Shown here one piece after another: positions 1 to 5,722 of a stretch of 5,722 bases of DNA; position 1 is the first letter of the stretch; the number at the start of each line of letters is the position of its first letter. This stretch comes from Pseudomonadota bacterium (lineage in GTDB: Bacteria; Pseudomonadota; Gammaproteobacteria; Burkholderiales; Burkholderiaceae_F). The notes under the pieces are model-generated. The model had not been told where the DNA came from, did not search any database, and worked only from the letters and a program-made list of their open reading frames with translations. Where the stretch lies: positions 1 to 5,722 of the forward strand of contig JAKANT010000139.1 of NCBI GenBank assembly GCA_021823635.1. Direction: 5' to 3'. Both the position numbers and the translations under genes were made by a program.

Positions 1-726
1 CGGCACGCCGTCTTCGTCCGGCGCCGGCGCGCGGTCCAGCACGCGCAGCACGCCATCGACGATGTCGTCGATGTAGGTGAAGTCCCGCTTCATGTCGCCG
101 TGGTTGTAGACCTCGATCGGTTCGCCGGCGAGGATCGCGCGGGTGAACTTGAACGCCGCCATGTCCGGCCGCCCCCAGGGGCCGTACACGGTGAAGAAGC
201 GCAGGCCCGTCAGCACCAGCCCGAACTGGCGCGCGTACACGTAGGCCATCAGCTCGTCGGCGCGTTTGGTCGCCGCGTACAGGCTGACCGGCCTGTCCAC
301 GCGGTCTTCGACCGCGAACGGCTGCTTGACGTTGGCGCCGTAAACGCTCGAAGTCGAGGCATAGACGGCGTGACGCACGGGATGCGCGCGAAGCGCTTCG
401 AGCAGGTTCAGGAAGCCTGCGACGTTCGCCTCGACGTATGCGTGCGGATGCGTCAGCGAGTAGCGCACCCCCGCCTGCGCCGCCAGATGCACGACCGCTT
501 CCACACGGTGGCGGGCGAACACGGCCTGCACGGCCGCGCGGTCGGCCAGATCGCAGCGCTCGAACACGAAGCGCGCGTCTTCGAGTTGGGTCAGCCGCGC
601 GTGCTTGAGTGCCGGGTCGTAGTAGTCGTTGACGCTGTCAAGCCCCAGTACGTGCTGCCCTCGCGCCAGCAGCGCGCGCGCGACATGGAAGCCGATGAAA
701 CCGGCGGCACCTGTCACGAGGATCAT
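1..726 (-). CDS. UDP-glucuronate 4-epimerase-like SDR protein, 3' end cut by window edge
   Basis: This is an extended short-chain dehydrogenase/reductase that most likely interconverts UDP-glucuronate and UDP-galacturonate in the cytoplasm using bound NAD. The 242 visible residues begin MILVTGAAGFIGFHVA, so the Rossmann glycine motif is at G6-G9-G12. They continue with HLAAQAGVRYS (80-90), the S/T-rich active-site strand ASTSSVYG (123-130), the catalytic pair Y150/K154 (YAATK), RFFTVYGPWGRPDMA (176-190) and RDFTYIDDIVDG (214-225). The HLAAQAGVRYS and TVYGPWGRPDMA blocks are typical of the CapI/GlcA-epimerase branch rather than of GalE. Family members run to about 330-340 residues, so roughly 90 are missing beyond base 1. 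The ATG overlaps the ugd stop as ATGA and has no good Shine-Dalgarno, which suggests translational coupling. Neighbouring ugd would supply the substrate. The exact sugar specificity is inferred; a related nucleotide-sugar epimerase is the main alternative. Confidence 0.9.
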   Translation of the reverse strand, partial: MILVTGAAGFIGFHVARALLARGQHVLGLDSVNDYYDPALKHARLTQLEDARFVFERCDLADRAAVQAVFARHRVEAVVHLAAQAGVRYSLTHPHAYVEANVAGFLNLLEALRAHPVRHAVYASTSSVYGANVKQPFAVEDRVDRPVSLYAATKRADELMAYVYARQFGLVLTGLRFFTVYGPWGRPDMAAFKFTRAILAGEPIEVYNHGDMKRDFTYIDDIVDGVLRVLDRAPAPDEDGVP

Positions 727-2045
727 GGCCGGCCGATGCCGAAGTAGGCGAGCCCCGCGGCGCGCACCGTCGCCGGGTCGTACAGGTTGCGGCCGTCGAA
801 CACCGCTTTCGACTGCAGCGTGCGCGCCAGCCAGTCGAAGTCCGGGCTGCGGAACTCGAGCCACTCGGTCACCACCGCCAGCGCATCGGCGCCTTCGGCC
901 GCGGCGCGCGCCGACGGCGCGAACTCGATGCCGGTGCGGCCCGCCAGCAGCCGCCGCGCGTTGTCCATCGCCGCCGGATCGTAGGCGCGCACGTGCGCGC
1001 CGGCGGCGGCGAGCGCCTCGATGATGGCGAGGCTCGAGGCTTCGCGCATGTCGTCGGTGTTGGCTTTGAACGCCAGGCCCCAGAGCGCGATCGTTCGGCC
1101 CGCCAGTCGGCCGTCGAAGAAGCGCGCGATCTTGTCCGCCAGCACACGCCGTTGACGGGCATTGGCCTGCATGGCGGCGCGCAGGATCGCGGCCGGCTCG
1201 CCGCTCTGCTCGGCGGTATGGATCAGCGCCCGCAGATCCTTCGGAAAGCAGGAGCCGCCGAAGCCCACGCCCGCATACAGAAAGTGCGGCCCGATACGCG
1301 GGTCGGCGCCGATGCCGTGCCGCACGTGCTCGATGTCCACGCCGAGCCGGTCGGCCAGGTTCGCCATCTCGTTCATGAACGAGATGCGGACTGCGAGCAT
1401 CGCGTTGGCCGCGTACTTCGTGAACTCTGCCGAGCGCACGTCCATGATCTGCAATCGGTCGCGGTTGCGGTTAAATGGCGCATACAGCGCGCGCAGCACG
1501 TCGGCCGCGTGAGCGTCGTCCACCCCGACGATGATGCGGTCGGGGCGCATGAAGTCGTCGACCGCGAAGCCCTCCTTCAGGAACTCGGGATTGGAGGCGG
1601 TCGTGACCTTGCAGCGAACGCCGCGCGCCGCCAGCTCTTCGGCGAGCGCCGCGCGCACGCGGTCGTTGGTGCCGACCGGAACCGTCGACTTGACGACGAC
1701 CAGCGTGTCGCGTTCGATGCGGCGGCCGAGCTCTCGCGCGCAGGCGAGCACGTGCGATAAGTCGGCCGAGCCGTCTTCGTCCGACGGCGTGCCCACCGCG
1801 ATGAAGATGACGCCGGCATGCTCGACCGCTTCCGCGTAGTCGGTCGTGAAGCGCAGCCGGCCAGCCGCCACGCCTCGCGCCACCACCTGATCCAACCCCG
1901 GTTCGTGGATCGGGATGTCGCCGGCGCGAAGGCGTCGGATCTTGTCCGCGTCCACGTCGAGGCACAGCACGTCGTTGCCGACGTCGGCCAGGCAGGCGCC
2001 GGTGACCAGACCGACGTAACCGGTACCGATGACGGACAGTTTCAC
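723..2045 (-). CDS. ugd: UDP-glucose 6-dehydrogenase
   Basis: It oxidises UDP-glucose to UDP-glucuronate with two NAD+ in the cytoplasm. The product is 440 residues, the normal size for the bacterial enzyme. Visible landmarks are the N-terminal NAD-binding GTGYVG (7-12), VGTPSDEDG (84-92), KSTVPVGT (119-126), NPEFLKEG (152-159, with E154), EFTKYAANA (207-215, with K210 and N214), the catalytic-cysteine block GFGGSCFPKD (261-270, Cys266), and the C-terminal UDP-binding WGLAFKANTDDMREASS starting at W322. All key residues are present. The start chosen is GTG at 2045, because AAAGGAG at 2059-2053 lies 7 bases before it. An in-frame GTG at 2051 overlaps the upstream stop but is only 1 base from that Shine-Dalgarno. 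The gene lies 2 bases after the AhpD-like gene, and its TGA overlaps the epimerase start. The frame stays open far upstream of the GTG, but that part overlaps two real genes and has no family similarity. Confidence 0.96.
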   Translation of the reverse strand: MKLSVIGTGYVGLVTGACLADVGNDVLCLDVDADKIRRLRAGDIPIHEPGLDQVVARGVAAGRLRFTTDYAEAVEHAGVIFIAVGTPSDEDGSADLSHVLACARELGRRIERDTLVVVKSTVPVGTNDRVRAALAEELAARGVRCKVTTASNPEFLKEGFAVDDFMRPDRIIVGVDDAHAADVLRALYAPFNRNRDRLQIMDVRSAEFTKYAANAMLAVRISFMNEMANLADRLGVDIEHVRHGIGADPRIGPHFLYAGVGFGGSCFPKDLRALIHTAEQSGEPAAILRAAMQANARQRRVLADKIARFFDGRLAGRTIALWGLAFKANTDDMREASSLAIIEALAAAGAHVRAYDPAAMDNARRLLAGRTGIEFAPSARAAAEGADALAVVTEWLEFRSPDFDWLARTLQSKAVFDGRNLYDPATVRAAGLAYFGIGRP

Positions 2046-2047
2046 GC

Positions 2048-2629
2048 TCACGCTCCTTTCGGCACGCGGCCGAGCAGATAGAACTCGTCGTTCGGCCGGA
2101 TCGACCCTAGGTTCGCCAGCCGGTTCGACATCGCGAAGAAGGCGGCGATCGCGCCGATGTCCCAGATGTCGTCGTCCGAGAAACCGTGCCCGCGCAGTGC
2201 CGCGAAATCGGCGTCTTCGACCATGTGCGACGCCAGCGCCACCTTCATCGCGAAGTCGAGCATCGCGCGCTGCCGCGGCGTGATGTCGGCCTTGCGGTAG
2301 TTGATCGCCAACTGGTCGGCGACGTACGGGTTCTTGGCGCGGATGCGCAGGATCGCGCCGTGCGCGACGACGCAGTACTGGCAGCGGTTCGCACCGCTCG
2401 TCGCCACGACGATCATCTCGCGCTCGGCCTTGGTCAGCCCGCCCTCCTTCTCCATCAGCGCATCGTGATAGGCGAAGAACGCGCGGAACTCGGCCGGCCG
2501 GTGCGCCAGCGCCAAGAAGACGTTGGGAACGAAACCGGATTTTTCCTGCACGGCGAGGATGCGCGCGCGGATGTCCTCGGGCAGATCTTTCAATTCCGGT
2601 ACGGGGAAGCGGGTAATCGGCGCTTTCAT
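2048..2629 (-). CDS. AhpD/CMD-family peroxidase-related protein
   Basis: A 193-residue cytoplasmic protein of the carboxymuconolactone decarboxylase/AhpD superfamily, resembling the group annotated as 'uncharacterized peroxidase-related enzyme'. The catalytic pattern is complete: E71, then C83-Q-Y-C86, then H90. This matches the Glu-X11-Cys-X2-Cys-X3-His spacing of AhpD alkylhydroperoxidases, where the cysteines reduce peroxide or are re-oxidised as a redox pair. The residue before the second Cys is Tyr, whereas I recall His in mycobacterial AhpD. The N-terminal part (PEDIRARILAVQEKSGFVPN) and the C-terminal segment (FSDDDIWDIGAIAAFFAMSNRLAN) are also typical of this group. The start is ATG 2629: AGGAGG at 2642-2637 gives 7-base spacing, and the ATG overlaps the msbA stop as ATGA. 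An upstream ATG at 2671 would add 14 residues inside msbA and is less likely. The gene sits between two LPS genes, so its substrate and its reason for being there are unknown. Peroxidase activity is inferred. Confidence 0.88.
   Translation of the reverse strand: MKAPITRFPVPELKDLPEDIRARILAVQEKSGFVPNVFLALAHRPAEFRAFFAYHDALMEKEGGLTKAEREMIVVATSGANRCQYCVVAHGAILRIRAKNPYVADQLAINYRKADITPRQRAMLDFAMKVALASHMVEDADFAALRGHGFSDDDIWDIGAIAAFFAMSNRLANLGSIRPNDEFYLLGRVPKGA
2053..2059 (-). promoter_or_regulatory. Shine-Dalgarno of ugd, inside the AhpD-like gene
   Basis: The minus strand reads AAAGGAG, then CGTGAGC, then GTG at 2045, which is 7-base spacing. The site overlaps the last Lys-Gly-Ala codons of the AhpD-like gene. 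It favours GTG 2045 over the in-frame GTG 2051, which would have only 1 base of spacing. Confidence 0.75.
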
Positions 2630-4392
2630 GAGACGACCTCCTCGTGTCTGGCGCTGTATTGAATGCGACACAGGTGCGCGTACAGGCCGCCGCGTGCCAG
2701 CAACTCGGCATGCCGCCCGATCTCGACGATGCGGCCCGCTTCCAGCACGACGATGCGCGAGGCCGCCTCGATCGTCGACAGCCGGTGCGCGACGACGAAC
2801 GTGGTGCGGCCGCGCATCAAGCGCGCGAGCGAGAGTTGGATGAAGCGCTCGGATTCCGAATCGAGCGCGGACGTGGCCTCGTCGAGCAGCAGCACCGGCG
2901 CGTCCTTCAGCAACGCGCGCGCGATCGAAAGGCGCTGGCGCTGGCCGCCGGAGAGCTTGACCGCGTTTTCGCCGATGCGCGTGTCGAAGCCCTGCGGCAG
3001 GCTTTCGATGAACGGCAGCAGATAGGCGGCCTCCGCCGCGGCGCGAATCTGCGCCAGCGTGGCCCCGCGCTGCGCGCCGTAGGCGATGTTGGCGGCGATC
3101 GTGTCGTCGAACAGGACCGTGTCCTGCGACACCAGCGCGATCTGGCGCCGCAGGCTGGCGCGCGTCAGCTCGCGGATCGGAATGCCGTCGAGACGGATCT
3201 CGCCGGCCACGGGCTCGATGAAGCGCGGCAGCAGGTTGATCAGCGTCGTCTTGCCGGCGCCGGAGGGGCCGACCAGCGCGATTAGCTCGCCCGGCGCGAC
3301 AGCGAGCGAAAAGTCCCGCAACGCCGGTGCGGACGCGGCCGGGTATTGCGCGGTCACGCGGTCGAAATCGATCGCGCCTTGCGCGCGGTCGATCACGCGC
3401 GTGCCCGTCTCGGATTCGGTCGGCGAGTCGATCAGCGCGAACACGCTTTCGGCGGCGGCCAGCATGCGCGCCAGCGGCCCGCTGAGCGATGCCAGATGGC
3501 GCAGCGGCGGCAGCAACAGCAGCGCGGCGGTCAGGAAAGTGACGAAATCGCCGGCCGACAGGCGCGCCGCCTGCGCCTGCGCGAGCGCGATGCCGATCAC
3601 GATCGCCAGTCCGACGGCGGCGATGATCTGCGTCGCCGGCGTGGCGCCCGAATAGCCGACCTGCATGCGCATCGCGTAGCGGCGCAGCCGCTGGTTGATG
3701 CGCGCGAAGCGCTCGTGTTCGTAGGCCTGGCCCTCGTACACCTTGATCACGCGCGCGCCGTCCAGCGCTTCCTGTACCGCGCGCGTCATCTCGCCGACCA
3801 TCGCCTGGTTCTCCAAATTCAGCCGCCGCAGGCGGCGCGCAAACGCGCGCAGCGCGAATGCGATCGGCGGCGCCACCAGCAGGATGGCGAGCGTCAGTTG
3901 CCAGTTGAAATACAGCAGTACCGCCAGCAGCGCCAACACCGACAGCGAATCGCGCACCGCGATCGTCAGCGATTCGGCCGCGAGGTTCAGCGCGTTGGTG
4001 GCCTCGTTGACGAACTTAGCGACGACGGTGCCCGACGGCGTGTTCTCCAACGTCGTCTGCGGCCAGCCGAGAACGCGCTCGAACATCTGCCCGCGTAACT
4101 GCAGCAACACGTCCTGCGACACGCGGTTCAACAGATAACCGCTGGCGAAGCTGGTCAGTCCGCGCAGCACGAAGATGCCGACGAAACCGAGCGGCACCCA
4201 CAGCGCCGCCGACGGACTGCGCTGGTAGAAGCCCTGATCGAGGAACAACCCGGTCATGCGCGCGATCAGGGGCTCGGTGGCGGCGGTCAAGGCCATCGCC
4301 ACCACCGCCACGGCGAGCACGCCTTTGTGGGCGAGCACCAACCGCAGCAGGCGGCGAAAGATCGGATCGGCGAGCAGCGAATGAGCGGCCAT
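2626..4392 (-). CDS. msbA: Lipid A export ATP-binding/permease protein MsbA
   Basis: An inner-membrane ABC exporter half-transporter (homodimer) that flips lipid A-core from the cytoplasmic to the periplasmic leaflet. It is 588 residues with the family's fused layout. An N-terminal six-helix membrane domain spans roughly residues 20-320; clear hydrophobic stretches are near 24-40, 64-80, 144-161, 165-185, 255-272 and 283-298. The nucleotide-binding domain follows: Walker A GPSGAGKTT (375-383), Q-loop Q423, signature LSGGQ (480-484), Walker B VLLLDE (500-505, catalytic E505) and H-loop H536 in AHRLST. ENTPSGTVVAKFVNE and ALDGARVIKVYEGQ are typical of MsbA. The start ATG 4392 gives MAAHSLLADPIFRRLL. 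A TTG 9 bases upstream (4401) has a better-placed AGGGG, and the frame stays open to 4488, so the start is not certain. It is first in the operon leading to ugd. A generic lipid exporter of the same family is the alternative. Confidence 0.94.
   Translation of the reverse strand: MAAHSLLADPIFRRLLRLVLAHKGVLAVAVVAMALTAATEPLIARMTGLFLDQGFYQRSPSAALWVPLGFVGIFVLRGLTSFASGYLLNRVSQDVLLQLRGQMFERVLGWPQTTLENTPSGTVVAKFVNEATNALNLAAESLTIAVRDSLSVLALLAVLLYFNWQLTLAILLVAPPIAFALRAFARRLRRLNLENQAMVGEMTRAVQEALDGARVIKVYEGQAYEHERFARINQRLRRYAMRMQVGYSGATPATQIIAAVGLAIVIGIALAQAQAARLSAGDFVTFLTAALLLLPPLRHLASLSGPLARMLAAAESVFALIDSPTESETGTRVIDRAQGAIDFDRVTAQYPAASAPALRDFSLAVAPGELIALVGPSGAGKTTLINLLPRFIEPVAGEIRLDGIPIRELTRASLRRQIALVSQDTVLFDDTIAANIAYGAQRGATLAQIRAAAEAAYLLPFIESLPQGFDTRIGENAVKLSGGQRQRLSIARALLKDAPVLLLDEATSALDSESERFIQLSLARLMRGRTTFVVAHRLSTIEAASRIVVLEAGRIVEIGRHAELLARGGLYAHLCRIQYSARHEEVVS
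2637..2642 (-). promoter_or_regulatory. Shine-Dalgarno of the AhpD-like gene, inside msbA
   Basis: The minus strand reads AGGAGGT followed by CGTCTC and then ATG at 2629, so the six-base core is 7 bases from the start. It is a near-perfect anti-16S match and the strongest in the window. It lies within the last codons of msbA (Glu-Glu-Val). It decides the start of the AhpD-like gene and suggests that gene is well translated in its own right, not only by coupling. Confidence 0.8.
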
Positions 4393-4410
4393 CGGGCGCA
4401 ACGCCGCCCC

Positions 4411-4416
4411 TACAAT
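4411..4416 (+). promoter_or_regulatory. Candidate -10 box for the glycosyltransferase gene
   Basis: TACAAT matches the sigma70 -10 consensus TATAAT at five of six positions. It stands out in a very GC-rich spacer, 29 bases before ATG 4446. No recognisable TTGACA-like -35 is present 16-18 bases upstream (that region reads about GGCCATCG, at the msbA start), so the promoter is weak, activator-dependent or not real. Confidence 0.4.
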
Positions 4417-4428
4417 CGCGGCGCCGCG
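4417..4428. repeat. 12-base perfect palindrome between the divergent genes
   Basis: CGCGGCGCCGCG reads the same on both strands, centred between 4422 and 4423. It lies between the two candidate -10 boxes, over the predicted start sites of both transcripts. It is flanked by a wider imperfect inverted repeat, CCTACA at 4409-4414 and TGTAGG at 4438-4443, which has a slightly different centre. It could be an operator or a short hairpin in the leader RNAs. In DNA this GC-rich a short G/C palindrome can also arise by chance. Confidence 0.4.
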
Positions 4429-4435
4429 GGCGGCA

Positions 4436-4441
4436 AGTGTA
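4436..4441 (-). promoter_or_regulatory. Candidate -10 box for the msbA operon
   Basis: On the minus strand the sequence is TACACT, a four-of-six match to TATAAT that keeps the critical second A and final T. It lies 43 bases before the msbA ATG, and a start site near 4429 would give a leader of about 37 bases. No good -35 is visible 17 bases upstream. If real, it would drive the whole msbA-AhpD-ugd-epimerase operon. Confidence 0.33.
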
Positions 4442-4445
4442 GGCG

Positions 4446-5414
4446 ATGGACGCCGCGCGGCCGCACGCGCCAGCCGCCGATCCCTCACCTTCGATGGGCC
4501 GCCTGTTCGTCCGTCTGCCGAATCACCTCGGCGACGTGTGCATGAGCCTGCCTGCGCTCGACCACCTGCGCGCGCAGGGCTTCGCGCTCGTCACCGCCGG
4601 CCGTCCCTGGGCGAGATCGCTGCTCGCCGCGTACCCGGACGAGGTCGTCGCGTTGTCTGGCGGGCTGCGCGCGCAGGCGCAGGCTTTCCGGCACGCGCGC
4701 GGCGGGCGCACGCTGTGCGCGCTGCTGCTGACGAACTCTTTTTCCAGCGCGCTTGCCTGCCGGCTCGCCGGACTGCACCCGATCGGCTACGCGACCGACG
4801 CCCGTCACTTGCTGCTGAAACGCGCGTTACCGGTACCGCCGCCGCTGCATATGGTCGAGTACTACTTCGCGCTCGCGCAGGCCGTGACCGGCGTACGCGA
4901 CGCGTCGCCTACGCCGCCCGCGCTGCGGCTGACCCCCGAGGCTCGGGCACGCGCGCAGCGGATACTTCGCGACGCCGGCATCGCAGGCCAGTTCGTGCAA
5001 CTGTGCCCGGTGGCGGTCGGACTGCACAAGGGCAAGGTCAAGGCGTGGCCCGGATTCGGCGCGCTCGCCGCGCGGCTGCAATCCGACGGACATGTCGTCG
5101 TCGCCTGCCCTGGCCCCGGCGAACGCGAAGCGGTGCTGCGCGCGGTGCCGACCGTGACCGTGCTGCCGGAGACGGACGTCGGCACGTTCGCCGCCTTGCT
5201 CGCCCAGGCGCGACTGGTCGTCGCCAACGACAGCGGCGCCGGTCATCTGGCCGCCGCGGTCGGCGCGTCGCTGGTGAGCGTGTTCGGCGTCACCGACCCG
5301 CAACGCACGCGTCCCCGCGGCAGTCGGGTCACGCTGGTGGGAGGACCCGATGGCTGGCCGACCGTCGATCAGGTGTACGGCACGGTGCGACGCGCGCTTT
5401 CCGAGCCCGCTTAG
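4446..5414 (+). CDS. Glycosyltransferase family 9 (heptosyltransferase-like) protein
   Basis: A cytoplasmic or membrane-associated GT-B glycosyltransferase related to the ADP-heptose:LPS heptosyltransferases WaaC/WaaF, probably adding a sugar to the LPS inner core. Numbered from ATG 4446 (322 residues), the N-terminal motif VRLPNHLGDVCMSLPAL (22-38) contains the Asp (D30) that corresponds to the catalytic acidic residue of heptosyltransferases. HKGKVKAWP (194-202) resembles the conserved basic K-x-W-P donor-phosphate region. The C-terminal NDSGAGHLAAAVG block (D262) is the family's donor-binding signature, followed by VSVFGVTDPQRTRP. The start is uncertain. ATG 4446 is the first possible one after an in-frame TAG at 4440 and has only a weak upstream purine run. 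ATG 4494 begins MGRLFVRLPNHLGD, as most family members do, but has no visible Shine-Dalgarno. The 16 extra residues are Ala/Pro-rich and show no motif. The gene diverges from msbA and ends overlapping the next gene. The sugar donor cannot be read from sequence. Confidence 0.88.
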   Translation: MDAARPHAPAADPSPSMGRLFVRLPNHLGDVCMSLPALDHLRAQGFALVTAGRPWARSLLAAYPDEVVALSGGLRAQAQAFRHARGGRTLCALLLTNSFSSALACRLAGLHPIGYATDARHLLLKRALPVPPPLHMVEYYFALAQAVTGVRDASPTPPALRLTPEARARAQRILRDAGIAGQFVQLCPVAVGLHKGKVKAWPGFGALAARLQSDGHVVVACPGPGEREAVLRAVPTVTVLPETDVGTFAALLAQARLVVANDSGAGHLAAAVGASLVSVFGVTDPQRTRPRGSRVTLVGGPDGWPTVDQVYGTVRRALSEPA

Positions 5415-5722
5415 GCGCGCGCCGGCTGCGCCCGCACGGCGAGCAGGATGCCGAGCAGCAGCGCGATCAGATGCCCTTCGCTGAAGGTTCCGAAGTGCGA
5501 GCTGAATAGGCTGTTGACGCACCAGCCCGCGAGGATCGCCACACCCATGCTGCGCCACGGCTCGGCGGCGGGCTGACGCCAGGCACCGAGCAGGACCGTG
5601 AAGAAGGCGAGCAGTCCGGCCAAGCCGGCTTCCACCCACAGCATCAGATACTGGTTATGCAGGTCGCCGGTCACGACGCCGCGCCAGTCGCCGGCCTGGT
5701 CCTTGACGAGCGGCGCGTAAGC
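5411..5722 (-). CDS. O-antigen ligase/polymerase-type membrane protein, C-terminal part only
   Basis: The frame is open from the right edge to a TAA at 5413-5411 and gives the last 103 residues of a larger inner-membrane protein. A loop, GDWRGVVTGDLHNQYLMLWVEAGLAG (11-36), carries the HNxYL...E-x-G signature (H22, N23, Y25, E31, G33) of the Wzy_C family. That family includes WaaL O-antigen ligases and Wzy polymerases, and in WaaL the equivalent periplasmic loop contains an essential His. Hydrophobic segments follow at about 27-47, 63-78 and 87-98 (HLIALLLGILLAV), consistent with the family's last membrane helices. Family members are about 400 residues, so most of the gene lies to the right. 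The GTG at 5674 is internal, not a start, because the similarity begins before it. Ligase of O-antigen to lipid A-core fits the neighbours, but a polymerase or another Wzy_C protein is equally compatible with this fragment. Confidence 0.8.
   Translation of the reverse strand, partial: AYAPLVKDQAGDWRGVVTGDLHNQYLMLWVEAGLAGLLAFFTVLLGAWRQPAAEPWRSMGVAILAGWCVNSLFSSHFGTFSEGHLIALLLGILLAVRAQPARA

Noticed and set aside
993..1760. 255-codon plus-strand open frame opposite ugd
   Set aside because: A shadow of a well-supported gene in high-GC DNA; the translation is His/Arg-rich with no recognisable motif.
2046..2711. Open frame extending ugd upstream by 222 codons
   Set aside because: It overlaps the whole AhpD-like gene and the end of msbA in another frame, its translation is Arg-rich with no family motif, and a proper Shine-Dalgarno precedes GTG 2045.
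3346..4098. 250-codon plus-strand open frame opposite msbA
   Set aside because: Its composition (Arg, Gln, His rich) is typical of antisense frames in GC-rich genes, and the opposite strand encodes conserved MsbA helices and the start of the ATPase domain.
4393..4488. 32-residue N-terminal extension of MsbA
   Set aside because: The extra residues are Arg/Ala-rich, cross the candidate promoter region and overlap the divergent gene; MsbA from ATG 4392 is already full length.
5395..5450. Terminator between the convergent genes
   Set aside because: The stop codons overlap, and I see no stem followed by a T-run on either strand.
4538..5509. 323-codon plus-strand open frame overlapping the glycosyltransferase
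   Set aside because: It is as long as the real gene but extremely Arg-rich without motifs. The alternative frame holds the family 9 signatures, and this frame also runs into the ligase-like gene.
4827..5639. 270-codon minus-strand open frame opposite the glycosyltransferase
   Set aside because: It crosses two supported genes and has no recognisable protein motif; an antisense shadow.
5672..5674. GTG as the start of a small 87-residue membrane protein
   Set aside because: The frame is open to the window edge and the Wzy_C loop begins before the GTG, so this is the tail of a longer gene.

Overview
The window is a very GC-rich stretch of a Gram-negative chromosome devoted to lipopolysaccharide (LPS) export, sugar-nucleotide supply and glycan assembly. 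High GC, tight gene packing and this gene set suggest a betaproteobacterium (Burkholderiales or Rhodocyclales type). That placement is an inference from style and protein families, not from a marker gene.

Layout. A leftward (minus-strand) operon runs from about 4392 to beyond the left edge: msbA (lipid A-core flippase), a small AhpD/CMD-family peroxidase-related gene, ugd (UDP-glucose 6-dehydrogenase), and a UDP-glucuronate 4-epimerase-type gene cut by the left edge. Two junctions are 4-base ATGA stop/start overlaps and the third is a 2-base gap, so co-transcription and translational coupling are likely. A rightward glycosyltransferase family 9 gene (heptosyltransferase-like) diverges from msbA across a 53-base spacer. 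That spacer and the adjoining start of the glycosyltransferase hold two candidate -10 boxes facing each other around a 12-base palindrome. At the right end, a minus-strand gene seen only as its last 103 residues encodes a multispan membrane protein of the O-antigen ligase/polymerase (Wzy_C) type. Its stop codon overlaps that of the glycosyltransferase tail to tail.

How they fit together. Ugd oxidises UDP-glucose to UDP-glucuronate, and the epimerase would convert this to UDP-galacturonate, a donor for acidic sugars in LPS core, O-antigen or capsule. The family 9 transferase probably adds a core sugar, MsbA flips lipid A-core across the inner membrane, and the ligase-like protein would join or polymerise O-antigen on the periplasmic side. 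The AhpD-like gene is the one member with no obvious role in this pathway.

There is no mobile element, CRISPR array, RNA gene or broken gene that I can support. Apart from the spacer, essentially every base is coding.
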